In this document: piece by piece, positions 27,407 through 35,458 of the stretch
How the letters are laid out: every line of letters begins with the position of its first letter
Numbering within the stretch: the first letter of the stretch is position 1
Assembly (NCBI RefSeq): GCF_947387515.1
Contig: NZ_CANDOB010000001.1
Location: 1,364,001-1,428,000, forward strand
Reading direction: 5' to 3'
DNA from: Alkalihalobacillus sp. CinArs1
GTDB lineage: Bacteria; Bacillota; Bacilli; Bacillales; Guptibacillaceae
Length of the DNA stretch: 64,000 bases
The notes under the pieces: generated by a model
Told to the model about the DNA's origin: nothing
The model's database searches: none
The model's input: the letters and a program-made list of their open reading frames with translations, nothing else
Made by a program: the position numbers and the translations under genes

Positions 27407-28354
27407 ATGGTACGTTCTTTCTTCACAAGAACCGCTATCCAATTCTTACTCACATCGATAGGGATCTTTCTCATCGGCTCCCTTCCCTATCTTCTTTTCA
27501 ATATGGAGTCGCAGCTTGAAGTCCTCAAGATGATCGAACGGAAAGAACTCAATAATACGCTCTTTCTATCAGATAACATCGTGATGAATGTAGGTGCTTA
27601 TGTTACGAACATCATCGATACCATCGCGGTGATCTTCTCAGGAAATGCCGATCAGTACTATGCGCGTGGTGGCGTGTGGCCGCTGTTCCCTGAGTTTTGG
27701 GAGGCCTATCTTCAGTCGATGCAATATTTGATCGCATCTCTATTCATAGCGCTCGTGGCAGCAATTCTCCTGACGATCTTAACGATGTTATTACCCACTC
27801 ACAGAAGGAGATTACCGAAAGCGTTCCTTTTTGTAATGGAATCATTGCCTGATATTTTTATTATTCTCATTACACAGATCACGATCATTTGGATTTATAA
27901 AAAGACGGAGATTCTGTTATTTAACATTACGAGTGGATTCGGAGAACAAGCGATTCTTCTCCCGATCCTCGTTCTCTCATTTCTCCCTGCCCTCTACATC
28001 TATAAATACTTGCTGCTATCGTTTGAAGATGAAGAGAAACTTCTCTACGTGGAGCTTGCGCGAGGCAAAGGATTGAATCGTAGTCGCATCTTACTCATAC
28101 ATATTTTTAGAAATTCGATTTTCACTCTCTTCAACCATTTCAAAGGCATCTTCCTTTTTGCATTAGCGAACCTTCTGATGCTTGAAGTGATCTTTGAAAT
28201 AAAAGGATTTATGACCTTTATTTTTCAAAACGGGGTTCTCAATAACGAGATCGTTACGATGGGATTATTTATGGTGTTCCTTCCATCTTTTCTCTTTTTT
28301 ACGGTTACACAATGGTTCTTAGAAAAATCCTTTAATGTGATGGGTGATCCTTAA
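27407..28354 (+). CDS. DppB-like ABC permease subunit, divergent
   Basis: A 315-residue membrane protein with about six helices and the binding-protein-dependent permease EAA loop VELARGKGLNRSRILLIHIF (about 216-235). It resembles DppB/OppB, but the usual large extracellular segment differs and the sequence is divergent. RBS AAGGGGG lies upstream. It overlaps the next gene by one base (TAATG). No oligopeptide-binding protein or DppD/DppF ATPases are nearby, so it may use ATPases encoded elsewhere or have another role such as immunity or peptide uptake. Confidence 0.75.
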   Translation: MVRSFFTRTAIQFLLTSIGIFLIGSLPYLLFNMESQLEVLKMIERKELNNTLFLSDNIVMNVGAYVTNIIDTIAVIFSGNADQYYARGGVWPLFPEFWEAYLQSMQYLIASLFIALVAAILLTILTMLLPTHRRRLPKAFLFVMESLPDIFIILITQITIIWIYKKTEILLFNITSGFGEQAILLPILVLSFLPALYIYKYLLLSFEDEEKLLYVELARGKGLNRSRILLIHIFRNSIFTLFNHFKGIFLFALANLLMLEVIFEIKGFMTFIFQNGVLNNEIVTMGLFMVFLPSFLFFTVTQWFLEKSFNVMGDP

Positions 28355-29352
28355 TGAAGAAGCTGATTAAACAACCGATGGTCACTGGAGGCACCTTGTT
28401 CATCGTCCTCCTTCTCGTTGGAAGTTTTTTGTATAGTGCGCTGGTTGAACCTCCGAAACCGGAGAAGATGCTATACGACAGTAACGGCGATATCATTGCG
28501 TTAGCCCCTTTCCCGCCGTCAGCACAGTTCCCTCTAGGTAGTGACATCGACGGAAATAACTTTATGCTGAAACTTCTGGAAGGAGCGAAGTTTACGATTG
28601 GCCTGTCGATTCTCGTGGCGTTAGGAAGGATCGTTCTTTCTGCGATCGGGGGCTATTTACTGTTCTTACTCCCCGGGTCTTTTCGTAAATTTCTCGCTGG
28701 TCTCGCAGATACGTTTCACTATGCTCCTGTTACGATCTTTACATATGTACTGATCGCACCTGTCGTGATGACGTTCAGCTGGAGCTACAGTACGCCGACG
28801 AAGATCATATTCCCTATGCTCGTTCTCGTGCTTATCAGTGTCCCAGTGTTGTCGCTATACGTACAGAAAGAACTCGACCTCATCGCGCAGAAAGAGTTCA
28901 TCGATAGTGCCAAAGTGATGGGTGGAAGTCACTTTCATATTTTCAAAGCCCACATGGCGCCGTTCTTAAATCCGAAACTGTTGATCATTTTCATTCAGCA
29001 AGTCGGACAAGTACTGATTATCTTTGCCCACCTCGGGTTATTGAAAGTATTCATTGGGGGAACAGACGTGAGAGTCCTTGAATATGACTTCGAAACTGGA
29101 GATGCAACGACTGCTTCATTTTCTATGTCAAACGAATGGGCAGGCTTGATCGCGCAGAACTTTCAGTACGTGAATTCCTTCCCGTGGATGATCCTTGCAC
29201 CAGTGACGGCATTTGCGCTGACGATTCTTGCAATAAACGGCATCGTGTATGGATTGAAAGCGAGTCCGACTTATAGAAGAAAGAAGAAGAAGGCTAAAGC
29301 ATCTAGTCCGAGCTATACCGTTAGTGCGGAGAGCTTTGAGTTGCGGAATTGA
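28354..29352 (+). CDS. DppC-like ABC permease subunit, divergent
   Basis: A 332-residue partner of the preceding gene, translationally coupled to it. Its EAA loop reads FIDSAKVMGGSHFHIFKAHM followed by APFLNP. An N-terminal transmembrane helix (about 12-31) and the segment PSAQFPLGSDIDGNNFMLKL match OppC/DppC, where PLGTDxxGRD precedes the second helix. The usual Arg is missing. The C-terminus is basic (RRKKKKAK). A terminator follows, so it ends the peptide cluster. Confidence 0.75.
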   Translation: MKKLIKQPMVTGGTLFIVLLLVGSFLYSALVEPPKPEKMLYDSNGDIIALAPFPPSAQFPLGSDIDGNNFMLKLLEGAKFTIGLSILVALGRIVLSAIGGYLLFLLPGSFRKFLAGLADTFHYAPVTIFTYVLIAPVVMTFSWSYSTPTKIIFPMLVLVLISVPVLSLYVQKELDLIAQKEFIDSAKVMGGSHFHIFKAHMAPFLNPKLLIIFIQQVGQVLIIFAHLGLLKVFIGGTDVRVLEYDFETGDATTASFSMSNEWAGLIAQNFQYVNSFPWMILAPVTAFALTILAINGIVYGLKASPTYRRKKKKAKASSPSYTVSAESFELRN

Positions 29353-29359
29353 TGATGAA

Positions 29360-29391
29360 GGGGATCAGGCATGTGCCTGGTCCCCTCTTTT
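29360..29391 (+). terminator. terminator at the end of the peptide cluster
   Basis: GGGGATCAGGC (29360-29370) pairs with GCCTGGTCCCC (29375-29385) with one mismatch around ATGT, followed by TCTTTTTAATT. It belongs to the GCCTG(A/G)(C/T)CC hairpin family seen repeatedly in this window. Confidence 0.8.
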
Positions 29392-29502
29392 TAATTCAAC
29401 TCTTACTTTTTATGTAATTAAATGAAATAATTAGATTATTAAACTAAGGATACGGATCGCTATGTAAGAACATCCAACCTATAGAGGGGGAGAGTTTTAA
29501 AG

Positions 29503-30513
29503 GTGTTAACGATTAAAAATGTTGAAAAGCAGATTAGCGATAAACTAGTTCTCCCAGCGTTTGATTTGGTTATCGAAAAAGGCGAGACCGTTGCACTTCA
29601 TTCCAACATGAGTGTCATTAGCGAATTGCTTAAAGGTTTCACTGGTCGTGACCGAAGTTTTCAGAGATCTATTCAACTAGACGGCAAGAACATTTCAAAA
29701 CACAATTCTGATATTGGCGTGTCCTTCTTAAAAGGTGGCGTTTATGAACGATTAAGCGTTCTCGATAACTTTAAATTTTATAGAGGATTATACAAGTCGA
29801 ATTTACGTATTGAAGATGTTCTTCACCTTGTACAGCTTGAAGATAAGAAGAATGTAAAAGTTAAAAAACTTACCTATTCAGAAGAAAGAAGGATCCAATT
29901 CGCTCGCTCCCTCTTTCAGAATCCGCTGCTGTTTGTTTTTGAAGAGCCCGATCAGAATGTCGATATGGAAACGAAAAGGGTGTTTCTCAAACTTGTCACC
30001 TATTTAAAGCAACAGCAAAAATGTGTATTGATCCTCACAGGAAACATAGAAAGTGCGATTACACTTGCGGACATTCCATATCGTTTGAATGAAAATGGAT
30101 TACACGGTTTAGAAAGTGAAGACGACACATCCTCTGAGGAGTCAGAGGACGAAGAAGCTGAGCCGAACGTTTCACCCTCTATTCACTTTAGGAAGATTCC
30201 TGCCAAAGTTGAAAAGAAGATTTTATTGTTTGATCCTACGGAAATCAATTATCTCGAGAGTTCTGGAGGGGACGTTACCATCCATGTGAACGGTGAGGAG
30301 TTCCAGGGGTTTTTCAGTTTAACGGAATACGAAGAAAAGTTAGCTTCATATGGTTACTTTCGCTGCCACCGCTCATATCTCGTAAACTTAGAAAAAGTAA
30401 CCGAAGTCATCACTTGGACAAGGAATGCGTATGGCCTCATCCTTGAAGATTCATCAGAGCTTCCACTGTCTAAGAATAAAATGGCGACATTAAGAGAGAT
30501 ACTCGGCATTTAA
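29503..30513 (+). CDS. degenerate ABC ATPase fused to a LytTR DNA-binding domain
   Basis: A 336-residue protein starting at GTG behind GAGGGGGAG. Residues 1-205 look like an ABC ATPase but lack a Walker A: the site reads ALHSNMSVISELLKGF with no GxxGxGKS. The signature is LTYSEERRIQFARSL, and the Walker B LLFVFEEPD is partly kept. Residues about 235-336 form a LytTR domain, including EINYLESSGGDVTIHV, FFSLTEYEEKL and the conserved FRCHRSYLVNLEKV. It is probably a transcription factor for the ABC exporter encoded 140 bases downstream, sensing exporter state or ligand through the dead ATPase. Confidence 0.82.
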   Translation: MLTIKNVEKQISDKLVLPAFDLVIEKGETVALHSNMSVISELLKGFTGRDRSFQRSIQLDGKNISKHNSDIGVSFLKGGVYERLSVLDNFKFYRGLYKSNLRIEDVLHLVQLEDKKNVKVKKLTYSEERRIQFARSLFQNPLLFVFEEPDQNVDMETKRVFLKLVTYLKQQQKCVLILTGNIESAITLADIPYRLNENGLHGLESEDDTSSEESEDEEAEPNVSPSIHFRKIPAKVEKKILLFDPTEINYLESSGGDVTIHVNGEEFQGFFSLTEYEEKLASYGYFRCHRSYLVNLEKVTEVITWTRNAYGLILEDSSELPLSKNKMATLREILGI

Positions 30514-30654
30514 CATGCTCCATTCGGATAAAAATAGACACCATTCATCCCTGCCAATGCTCCATTTAACTTTTTCAGCCTCCGTTTGACGGGATTTTAA
30601 TGCCTCCTTATCGGTCGTTCTGTAATCTTAGGTTACAAACAACGAGGAGGTATG

Positions 30655-31506
30655 ATGTTGGAGAATATCATAGAGGTACGTTCATTGATGAAAGCATTTG
30701 GTAATCAGGTGGCATTAAATGAAGTGGATTTCTCAGTAAAGAAAAAAGAAATCTTTGCGTTTCTAGGACCAAGCGGTTCTGGAAAAACGACGACGATTAA
30801 AATTTTGACGGATCAACTTTCACCTACTGATGGTGAAGCTACTGTATTCGGTATAAGCTCCCATCGATTAACAAAGGAAGGTGCGCATCGCAGAATCGGC
30901 ATTTTAACCGATAATAGCGGACTGTATAATCGACTATCAATCTACGATAACCTTAAGTTGTACTGCGAGCTTTATGGGGTTACACATGCTCGTATCACAG
31001 ACGTGTTAGAAATCGTAAATTTACAAGATGAGCAGCAGAAGGTTGTTTCTCTGCTATCTAAAGGGATGCTGCAACGCGTTCTTCTTGCGAGAGCCCTTTT
31101 GCATAAACCAGACCTTCTTTTTTTAGATGAGCCGACCTCAGCCCTGGATCCTGCTAACTCGAGACATATTTACCGTGGCTTGCGTGAGCTGAATAACGAA
31201 GGAACAACGATCTTTTTGACGACGCACGACATGAGCGAAGCAGAGTTACTTTGCGATCGAGTTGCGTTTCTTCATGAAGGGAAGATTCAGTTACTCGATG
31301 AACCGAAGAAGATAAAAAGACAGTTCTCAGATTCAACGATTACGGTGGAGTTAAACGATGGAAGGAAAGTTGTTATGAAGAATGGACCAGAAGATGCTGA
31401 ACGAATGCATCAGTATATGTCGAGCAGCCAGGTCGCCTCGATCTATTCAAACGAGCCGACGTTAGGAGACATCTTCATCAACGTGACAGGGAGGGAATTG
31501 GTATGA
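30655..31506 (+). CDS. ABC transporter ATP-binding protein (drug/peptide efflux type)
   Basis: A 283-residue ATPase with Walker A LGPSGSGKTTTIKIL, signature LLSKGMLQRVLLARAL (degenerate LSKG), Walker B LLFLDEPTSALDP and H-loop FLTTHDM. GAGGAGG lies 4 bases before the ATG at 30655; ATG 30652 and TTG 30658 are alternatives. It overlaps the permease gene by four bases (ATGA). With that permease it forms an ABC-2 exporter, probably controlled by the LytTR protein upstream; a resistance or immunity role is inferred. Confidence 0.88.
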   Translation: MLENIIEVRSLMKAFGNQVALNEVDFSVKKKEIFAFLGPSGSGKTTTIKILTDQLSPTDGEATVFGISSHRLTKEGAHRRIGILTDNSGLYNRLSIYDNLKLYCELYGVTHARITDVLEIVNLQDEQQKVVSLLSKGMLQRVLLARALLHKPDLLFLDEPTSALDPANSRHIYRGLRELNNEGTTIFLTTHDMSEAELLCDRVAFLHEGKIQLLDEPKKIKRQFSDSTITVELNDGRKVVMKNGPEDAERMHQYMSSSQVASIYSNEPTLGDIFINVTGRELV

Positions 31507-32213
31507 CTTTTTCGATGAGGCGCGCGTATGCGATCTTCCAAAAAGATGTAAAAGATTTAACGAAAAATTTATTCGTCATCACGACTGCACTCTTACCGCT
31601 CATATTAGCCGTTTTCTACGGTACATCTGATCTTATATCGATCGAAACTCACTACACTGTTATCAACCTTACGTTCGCTGCAGTAGCCGTCTTTATTCAG
31701 AGTGCCTTGATAGCTGAAGAGAAGGAGAAAAATACGTTAAGAGGACTCATGCTTTCCCCTGCCACGCTATCAGAGATTCTCGGTGGCAAAAGCGCGCTAA
31801 CGTTCCTTTTTACAATCGCGACGATCGTTGTTTGTTCCTTCATTACTGGGTATGAGCCTTCGAATCTAGTTGTAGTAGGATTTGCTATTCTTCTTTCCAC
31901 GGTGTTTTATATCGCGCTGGGTACGCTTGTGGGATTGCTATCGAAGTCCGTCATGGAAGCCTCGGTCATGGTGCTGCCGGTGATGTTTATTTTCGGATTC
32001 GGGTCGGTCCTGCAATCCTTCGCGGACAAATATGCGATTCTAGCATTTATCGAATATATGCCGAACGTGCAGCTTATCGAGTTAGCGAACAAAGTGGAGA
32101 ATAGTGTAGGTATGACTGAATTCTTGCTACCTTTATTCGTCATCGCAGGATGGGCGGTTGTTACCGGCATATGCGTAGTCATAATGTATAAGAAAAGAGC
32201 TTTGGATGATTAG
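31503..32213 (+). CDS. ABC-2 type transporter permease
   Basis: A 236-residue membrane protein with six predicted helices and the ABC-2 motif region AEEKEKNTLRGLMLSPATLS (about 71-90), where LSP is typical of efflux permeases. Translation is coupled to the ATPase gene by an ATGA overlap. A strong terminator lies ten bases downstream, ending the regulator-exporter unit. Confidence 0.87.
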   Translation: MTFSMRRAYAIFQKDVKDLTKNLFVITTALLPLILAVFYGTSDLISIETHYTVINLTFAAVAVFIQSALIAEEKEKNTLRGLMLSPATLSEILGGKSALTFLFTIATIVVCSFITGYEPSNLVVVGFAILLSTVFYIALGTLVGLLSKSVMEASVMVLPVMFIFGFGSVLQSFADKYAILAFIEYMPNVQLIELANKVENSVGMTEFLLPLFVIAGWAVVTGICVVIMYKKRALDD

Positions 32214-32222
32214 AAATTATGA

Positions 32223-32257
32223 AGAGCGAGGGTCAAGCACTGACCCCCGCTCTTTTT
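32223..32257. terminator. terminator after the ABC-2 exporter
   Basis: AGAGCGAGGGTCA and TGACCCCCGCTCT form a 13-bp stem with one mismatch around AGCAC, followed by TTTTT on the plus strand. The minus-strand small gene at 32257-32355 converges on it. Confidence 0.85.
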
Positions 32258-32355
32258 CATTTATTCATAAACCATTCGATAAAAAGAATATATCCTGCAA
32301 AAACAGCAAGTGCAAACCATAGGAACCAATCTGGTACGTACTCCCATCCAAACAT
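32257..32355 (-). CDS. very small membrane protein, 32 residues
   Basis: ATG at 32355 follows TTTTGGAGGTAAACA, an excellent ribosome binding site. The peptide is MFGWEYVPDWFLWFALAV followed by more hydrophobic residues and ends FIEWFMNK: one aromatic-rich membrane helix with Trp at 4, 10, 13 and 28. It stops at the terminator T-tract. Family not recognised. Confidence 0.6.
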   Translation of the reverse strand: MFGWEYVPDWFLWFALAVFAGYILFIEWFMNK

Positions 32356-32441
32356 TGTTTACCTCCAAAAGAAAGCTTTTGTGGAAGATTGCCGTCATTT
32401 TAATCCTCATAAGAGGCTACATAGCCGCTACCACAGTTATT

Positions 32442-33620
32442 CTAACTCGTATGCGCTAGCTGAGAATAACTCCGTTCCGCTTTTAATAGGACAAGAGTCA
32501 ATAGGACACCTATGAGCGCTAACCCTCCAAAGAATAAGTACACAACGAAAATATTAAAGAAATCATATAGGTATCCGCCAACAAACGTACAGAACCAGTT
32601 TCCGATACCATTTCCCACTGCAGCATATAACGTTACCGCCGTTGCATCCATATTGATTGGAGCGATTTCCTTAACATACTGAAGACCAGCTGGAATAAAT
32701 AAGCCTAGGGAGAACCCTTGGATAACTGTCGTTGCATAGATAACCGTTAAGCTTGGTTCAAAGAAATAAAGCACCCACCTTAGCATGGAAGCTATACCGG
32801 CGAATAATACTACCATAAGTAACCCATACCGCTGAATCCATTTTCCTGAGATTCGCATGAATGGAATCTCTAATAGGACGGCAAGCATAAACGCAAGTCC
32901 AATCCCCGCATACGTTCCTCCGCTATCTTCTACAAACAATCCAAAGTACGTATTATTTGATAAGTTCGGTCCGAAGATCATGAACGTCACGATGAGAAAC
33001 AGAAGAAACTTTCGGTAGACTAGTAGCTTTCTCATCCCATTCTTCAGGTCCACTTTCTTTGTCTGACGCTCACTCGGTGAACGCCACGCGAGGATAGAAG
33101 CTAGCGTAAGAGAAATCAAGAATGCGTAAAAGATAACCCCTGGTCCTAAGACTGACTCTGATAGTTTTCCCATAATGAAAACGGCTAGACCGAATCCTAA
33201 CGAGCCAAACAGTCGTATATTTCCATAGTTATAGTTCACCTTACCTGTGTACTTTAAGGTAATACTGTCTGAAACGGGAATGATCGCACTCTGAAAGATT
33301 GCGACGACGATAGCGATCACGAGAAACCAGTAAAAGCCATCAAAAACAAGGTATCCCATTCCGGCGATACCCGTTAAGAGTGCTGTTAAGGTGAGGACTC
33401 GAGTCGGTGACTGCGTGGCGTCACACACCATCCCCCATATTGGTTGAAAGAAAATCATGATGATCGGTCCGAGCGACATGATCATACCGATCTGCGAACC
33501 GTTCAGATTTTCTACTTGTTTTAAATAGACGCTCAACAACGGAAATAAGCTTCCCACCCCGAAAAAGGCGAGTAAGTAGAATCCTTGTAGCGTAAGTATG
33601 TTTTTCTTTGCCTCCTGCAT
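32442..33620 (-). CDS. major facilitator superfamily transporter (MFS_1-like)
   Basis: A 392-residue protein with 12 predicted helices and RBS GGAGGTGCACG before the ATG. It resembles the MFS_1-like group that includes 3-phenylpropionate (HcaT) and nucleoside-type transporters: LLSVYLKQVENLNGSQIGMI near the N-terminus and GMVCDATQSPTRVL in the loop 2-3 region. The substrate is unknown. It stands alone on the minus strand. Confidence 0.8.
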   Translation of the reverse strand: MQEAKKNILTLQGFYLLAFFGVGSLFPLLSVYLKQVENLNGSQIGMIMSLGPIIMIFFQPIWGMVCDATQSPTRVLTLTALLTGIAGMGYLVFDGFYWFLVIAIVVAIFQSAIIPVSDSITLKYTGKVNYNYGNIRLFGSLGFGLAVFIMGKLSESVLGPGVIFYAFLISLTLASILAWRSPSERQTKKVDLKNGMRKLLVYRKFLLFLIVTFMIFGPNLSNNTYFGLFVEDSGGTYAGIGLAFMLAVLLEIPFMRISGKWIQRYGLLMVVLFAGIASMLRWVLYFFEPSLTVIYATTVIQGFSLGLFIPAGLQYVKEIAPINMDATAVTLYAAVGNGIGNWFCTFVGGYLYDFFNIFVVYLFFGGLALIGVLLTLVLLKAERSYSQLAHTS

Positions 33621-33696
33621 CGTGCACCTCCGTAATGAGCTACCTTATATTGTAAGCCCATCTTGGAAATAGTCAATAGCGGGGGCAGGAAGGTGC

Positions 33697-34104
33697 CTAG
33701 CTCCTCGTTAAAAAATATAAAAACCACACAGCATGGTTCTGTTCATCCGCCGCTGCTCGCTTAAAGACCTCCTTGATATAGGAATCCTGCGTTTGATCCG
33801 CGATGTCGAGGTAAAAGTCGACAGCTTTTTGCTCATCTTCAATCGAGTACTTAAGTCCAGAAATGTAAGAGGTGGGACACTCTTCGATTAATTGCGGTGA
33901 ATGCTGTTGACCCGTTAACTGTGTATAGATAGTTGTGAACGCTTGATAATGATTGACTTCATCTTGTCGAATCTCTAGAATTTGATCCTTCGTCTTCTCA
34001 TTCGGTGCCAGTTGAGCGAGTATGTCATAACACTGAATCGCGCTATACTCCCCATTGATGGCAGTCGCGATATCCTCAACAAGTGTGCGGTATACATGAT
34101 GCAT
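33697..34104 (-). CDS. ferritin-like/rubrerythrin-type protein
   Basis: A 135-residue four-helix protein. The start at 34104 follows GGGAGAGAACAGC; an upstream in-frame start would add nine residues. Metal-ligand candidates recur as in ferritin-like proteins: ATAINGEYSAIQCYDIL, EIRQDEVNHYQAFTTIY (ExxxxExxH-like), SIEDEQKAVDFYLDIAD and AAADEQNHAVWFLYFL. A di-iron site is therefore likely. Similar small ferritin-like proteins are common in Bacillus, but the role is not known. Confidence 0.75.
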   Translation of the reverse strand: MHHVYRTLVEDIATAINGEYSAIQCYDILAQLAPNEKTKDQILEIRQDEVNHYQAFTTIYTQLTGQQHSPQLIEECPTSYISGLKYSIEDEQKAVDFYLDIADQTQDSYIKEVFKRAAADEQNHAVWFLYFLTRS

Positions 34105-34166
34105 GCTGTTCTCTCCCTTATTTAGACCCAAGATAGAACAGTATATGTGGGAAGCCTATTAAATAG

Positions 34167-34203
34167 TGAAAAAAGCAGGCAGAGGAAAAACGTTTTCCCT
34201 GCC
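34167..34203 (-). terminator. terminator after the MazG-like gene
   Basis: On the minus strand GGCAGGGAAAA and TTTTCCTCTGCC form a stem with one mismatch, followed by TGCTTTTTTC. It lies 20 bases after the stop codon. Confidence 0.8.
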
Positions 34204-34222
34204 TTCCCCACTATTAAACAAT

Positions 34223-34546
34223 TTACTCATCCACCGTCTTTAAGAAGACTTTGTTAGAAAAACCGCCTCGTTCTTTCTCTTTTTCCTCTCTTGCAACTTC
34301 TATATCCTCATACCCTTTTCCATGAACACCTGCTAAAGCACAAATCACTTCCACCACATCCCCAAGTTCTGAGATCGCCTCTTCATTTGAACTCACTTCA
34401 AGATATTCGTTCACTTCCTCAAGAAGCTTTCTTCTAAGCTCTATCTTGAATGCTTCGTCAGATAGCGTGATAGCTTCATAGGTTTTTCCATTCTCTGAAA
34501 TGATTTCAGGAATTCGATCTCTGACTAGCTTATTGTATTCCGGCAT
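34223..34546 (-). CDS. phosphoribosyl-ATP pyrophosphohydrolase-like (MazG superfamily) protein
   Basis: A 107-residue all-alpha NTP pyrophosphohydrolase. It begins YNKLVRDRIPEIISENGKTY and has the metal site LLEEVNEYLEVSS plus EAISELGDVVEVICALA, the paired ExxE and ExxD motifs of the MazG fold. It overlaps the deoxyribosyltransferase gene by 17 bases, so both may act in nucleotide clean-up. The natural substrate is uncertain. Confidence 0.85.
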   Translation of the reverse strand: MPEYNKLVRDRIPEIISENGKTYEAITLSDEAFKIELRRKLLEEVNEYLEVSSNEEAISELGDVVEVICALAGVHGKGYEDIEVAREEKEKERGGFSNKVFLKTVDE

Positions 34547-34931
34547 GTTTCTTCTCCTGAACGACCTTATGAAACAGATCTGTTAATGTACCAGAACAAA
34601 TCGTCACCCCGCTCGTATGGTAAAACGAACTTGAAGTGACAGGATCCGTTATCTCCTCTCCAGAGTAAAGATAGACAGGAATACCGAGGCCAAGCGCGAT
34701 GCCAATCTCGATGTGCGTCCCTTTCCCACCAGGGAGAAGTGCGATAAGAAAATCGGACTCTTTCACTGCGTCGAGTTCTGAAGTGCCTATTCTCCCAAGT
34801 TCCTCAAACGTTGTCGCTCTCTCATTCTTCGTCCAATCATATGTATGTGTGTACCCTTCATTCTTTAATAAATCACGAAGCTCTTGTACCTGTGCTTTGT
34901 TTTGAAAACTTGATGCGATATAGAATTTCAT
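34530..34931 (-). CDS. nucleoside 2-deoxyribosyltransferase-like protein
   Basis: A 133-residue protein with the start at 34931 behind GGAGAAGGACA. MKFYIASSFQNKAQVQELRD and the segment ESDFLIALLPGGKGTHIEIG (Asp and Glu around the sugar site) followed by IALGLGIPVYLYS match the Nuc_deoxyrib_tr family. It either swaps bases on deoxynucleosides or hydrolyses nucleotides. It is coupled to a MazG-like gene. Confidence 0.8.
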   Translation of the reverse strand: MKFYIASSFQNKAQVQELRDLLKNEGYTHTYDWTKNERATTFEELGRIGTSELDAVKESDFLIALLPGGKGTHIEIGIALGLGIPVYLYSGEEITDPVTSSSFYHTSGVTICSGTLTDLFHKVVQEKKHAGIQ

Positions 34932-34959
34932 TGTCCTTCTCCTCACCTTTCCTTCATAT

Positions 34960-35259
34960 CTATCCTGATTTTACAGCAAACTGCTTGTTCATTTCCTTTT
35001 TTAGCTTCCTTTCCATCCTCTCTTCATACATCGGTGACTTCTTCATCTTCTTCACCCGCATCTTCCCAATTACATATCGAACAGACTCATTTTTCGTGAT
35101 GAGCGGCTTCGCTTCAGGCATTTTTGTAAGGTCTACAAACCACGCGAATGCCATGAGTGCGATGATGTTTTCTTCAATCTTCTCTTCATCAGGCGCTTCT
35201 CCTCCGCCAAAACCAAATATTCCACCTAAATTTGCGAGAATCTCAAGGAATAGTTCCAC
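34960..35259 (-). CDS. hypothetical protein, 99 residues
   Basis: Starts at GTG with GGGAGGAAACGGCAC upstream. An N-terminal hydrophobic stretch (about 3-20) with IFGFGGG is followed by an acidic segment, a helix ALMAFAWFVDL, and a strongly basic C-terminus (VIGKMRVKKMKKSP onward). I do not recognise the family. It lies between the nucleotide enzymes and the divergent gas vesicle promoter. Confidence 0.6.
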   Translation of the reverse strand: MELFLEILANLGGIFGFGGGEAPDEEKIEENIIALMAFAWFVDLTKMPEAKPLITKNESVRYVIGKMRVKKMKKSPMYEERMERKLKKEMNKQFAVKSG

Positions 35260-35351
35260 GTGCCGTTTCCTCCCTCTCTTCTACTCTTATTTTTATATAC
35301 GGACCATCTAGGTCATTTGTTTCATAAAGGGAGAAAGAGTGTTGAAGCTTT

Positions 35352-35377
35352 GTTTAAACAATTCATTTCCGAGGTAT
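35352..35377 (+). promoter_or_regulatory. sigma-B-like promoter of the gas vesicle operon
   Basis: GTTTAA (35352-35357) and AGGTAT (35372-35377) are separated by 14 bases, close to the Bacillus sigma-B consensus GTTTAA-N13/15-GGGTAT. It lies about 80 bases before gvpA. This suggests general-stress control. Confidence 0.6.
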
Positions 35378-35400
35378 ACTCATGTGAATTGTTTTCCTTT

Positions 35401-35429
35401 CCAACCATTTCTTTTATTGAGATGGTTGG
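35401..35429 (+). promoter_or_regulatory. stem-loop in the gvpA leader
   Basis: CCAACCATTTC and GAGATGGTTGG form an 11-bp stem with one G-U pair in the 5' leader between promoter and ribosome binding site. No T-tract follows. A role in mRNA stability is plausible. Confidence 0.5.
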
Positions 35430-35458
35430 CATTCTACAGCTTAAAAAGGAGTGACGTG

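Noticed and set aside
29503-30513. LytTR protein as a two-component response regulator
   Set aside because: No receiver domain is present; the N-terminal half is ABC-ATPase-like. No histidine kinase gene is near.
32426-32470. Inverted repeat GTTATTCT/AGAATAAC at the MFS gene end as a terminator
   Set aside because: The loop is about 19 bases and there is no T-tract on the minus strand. It also extends into the coding region.
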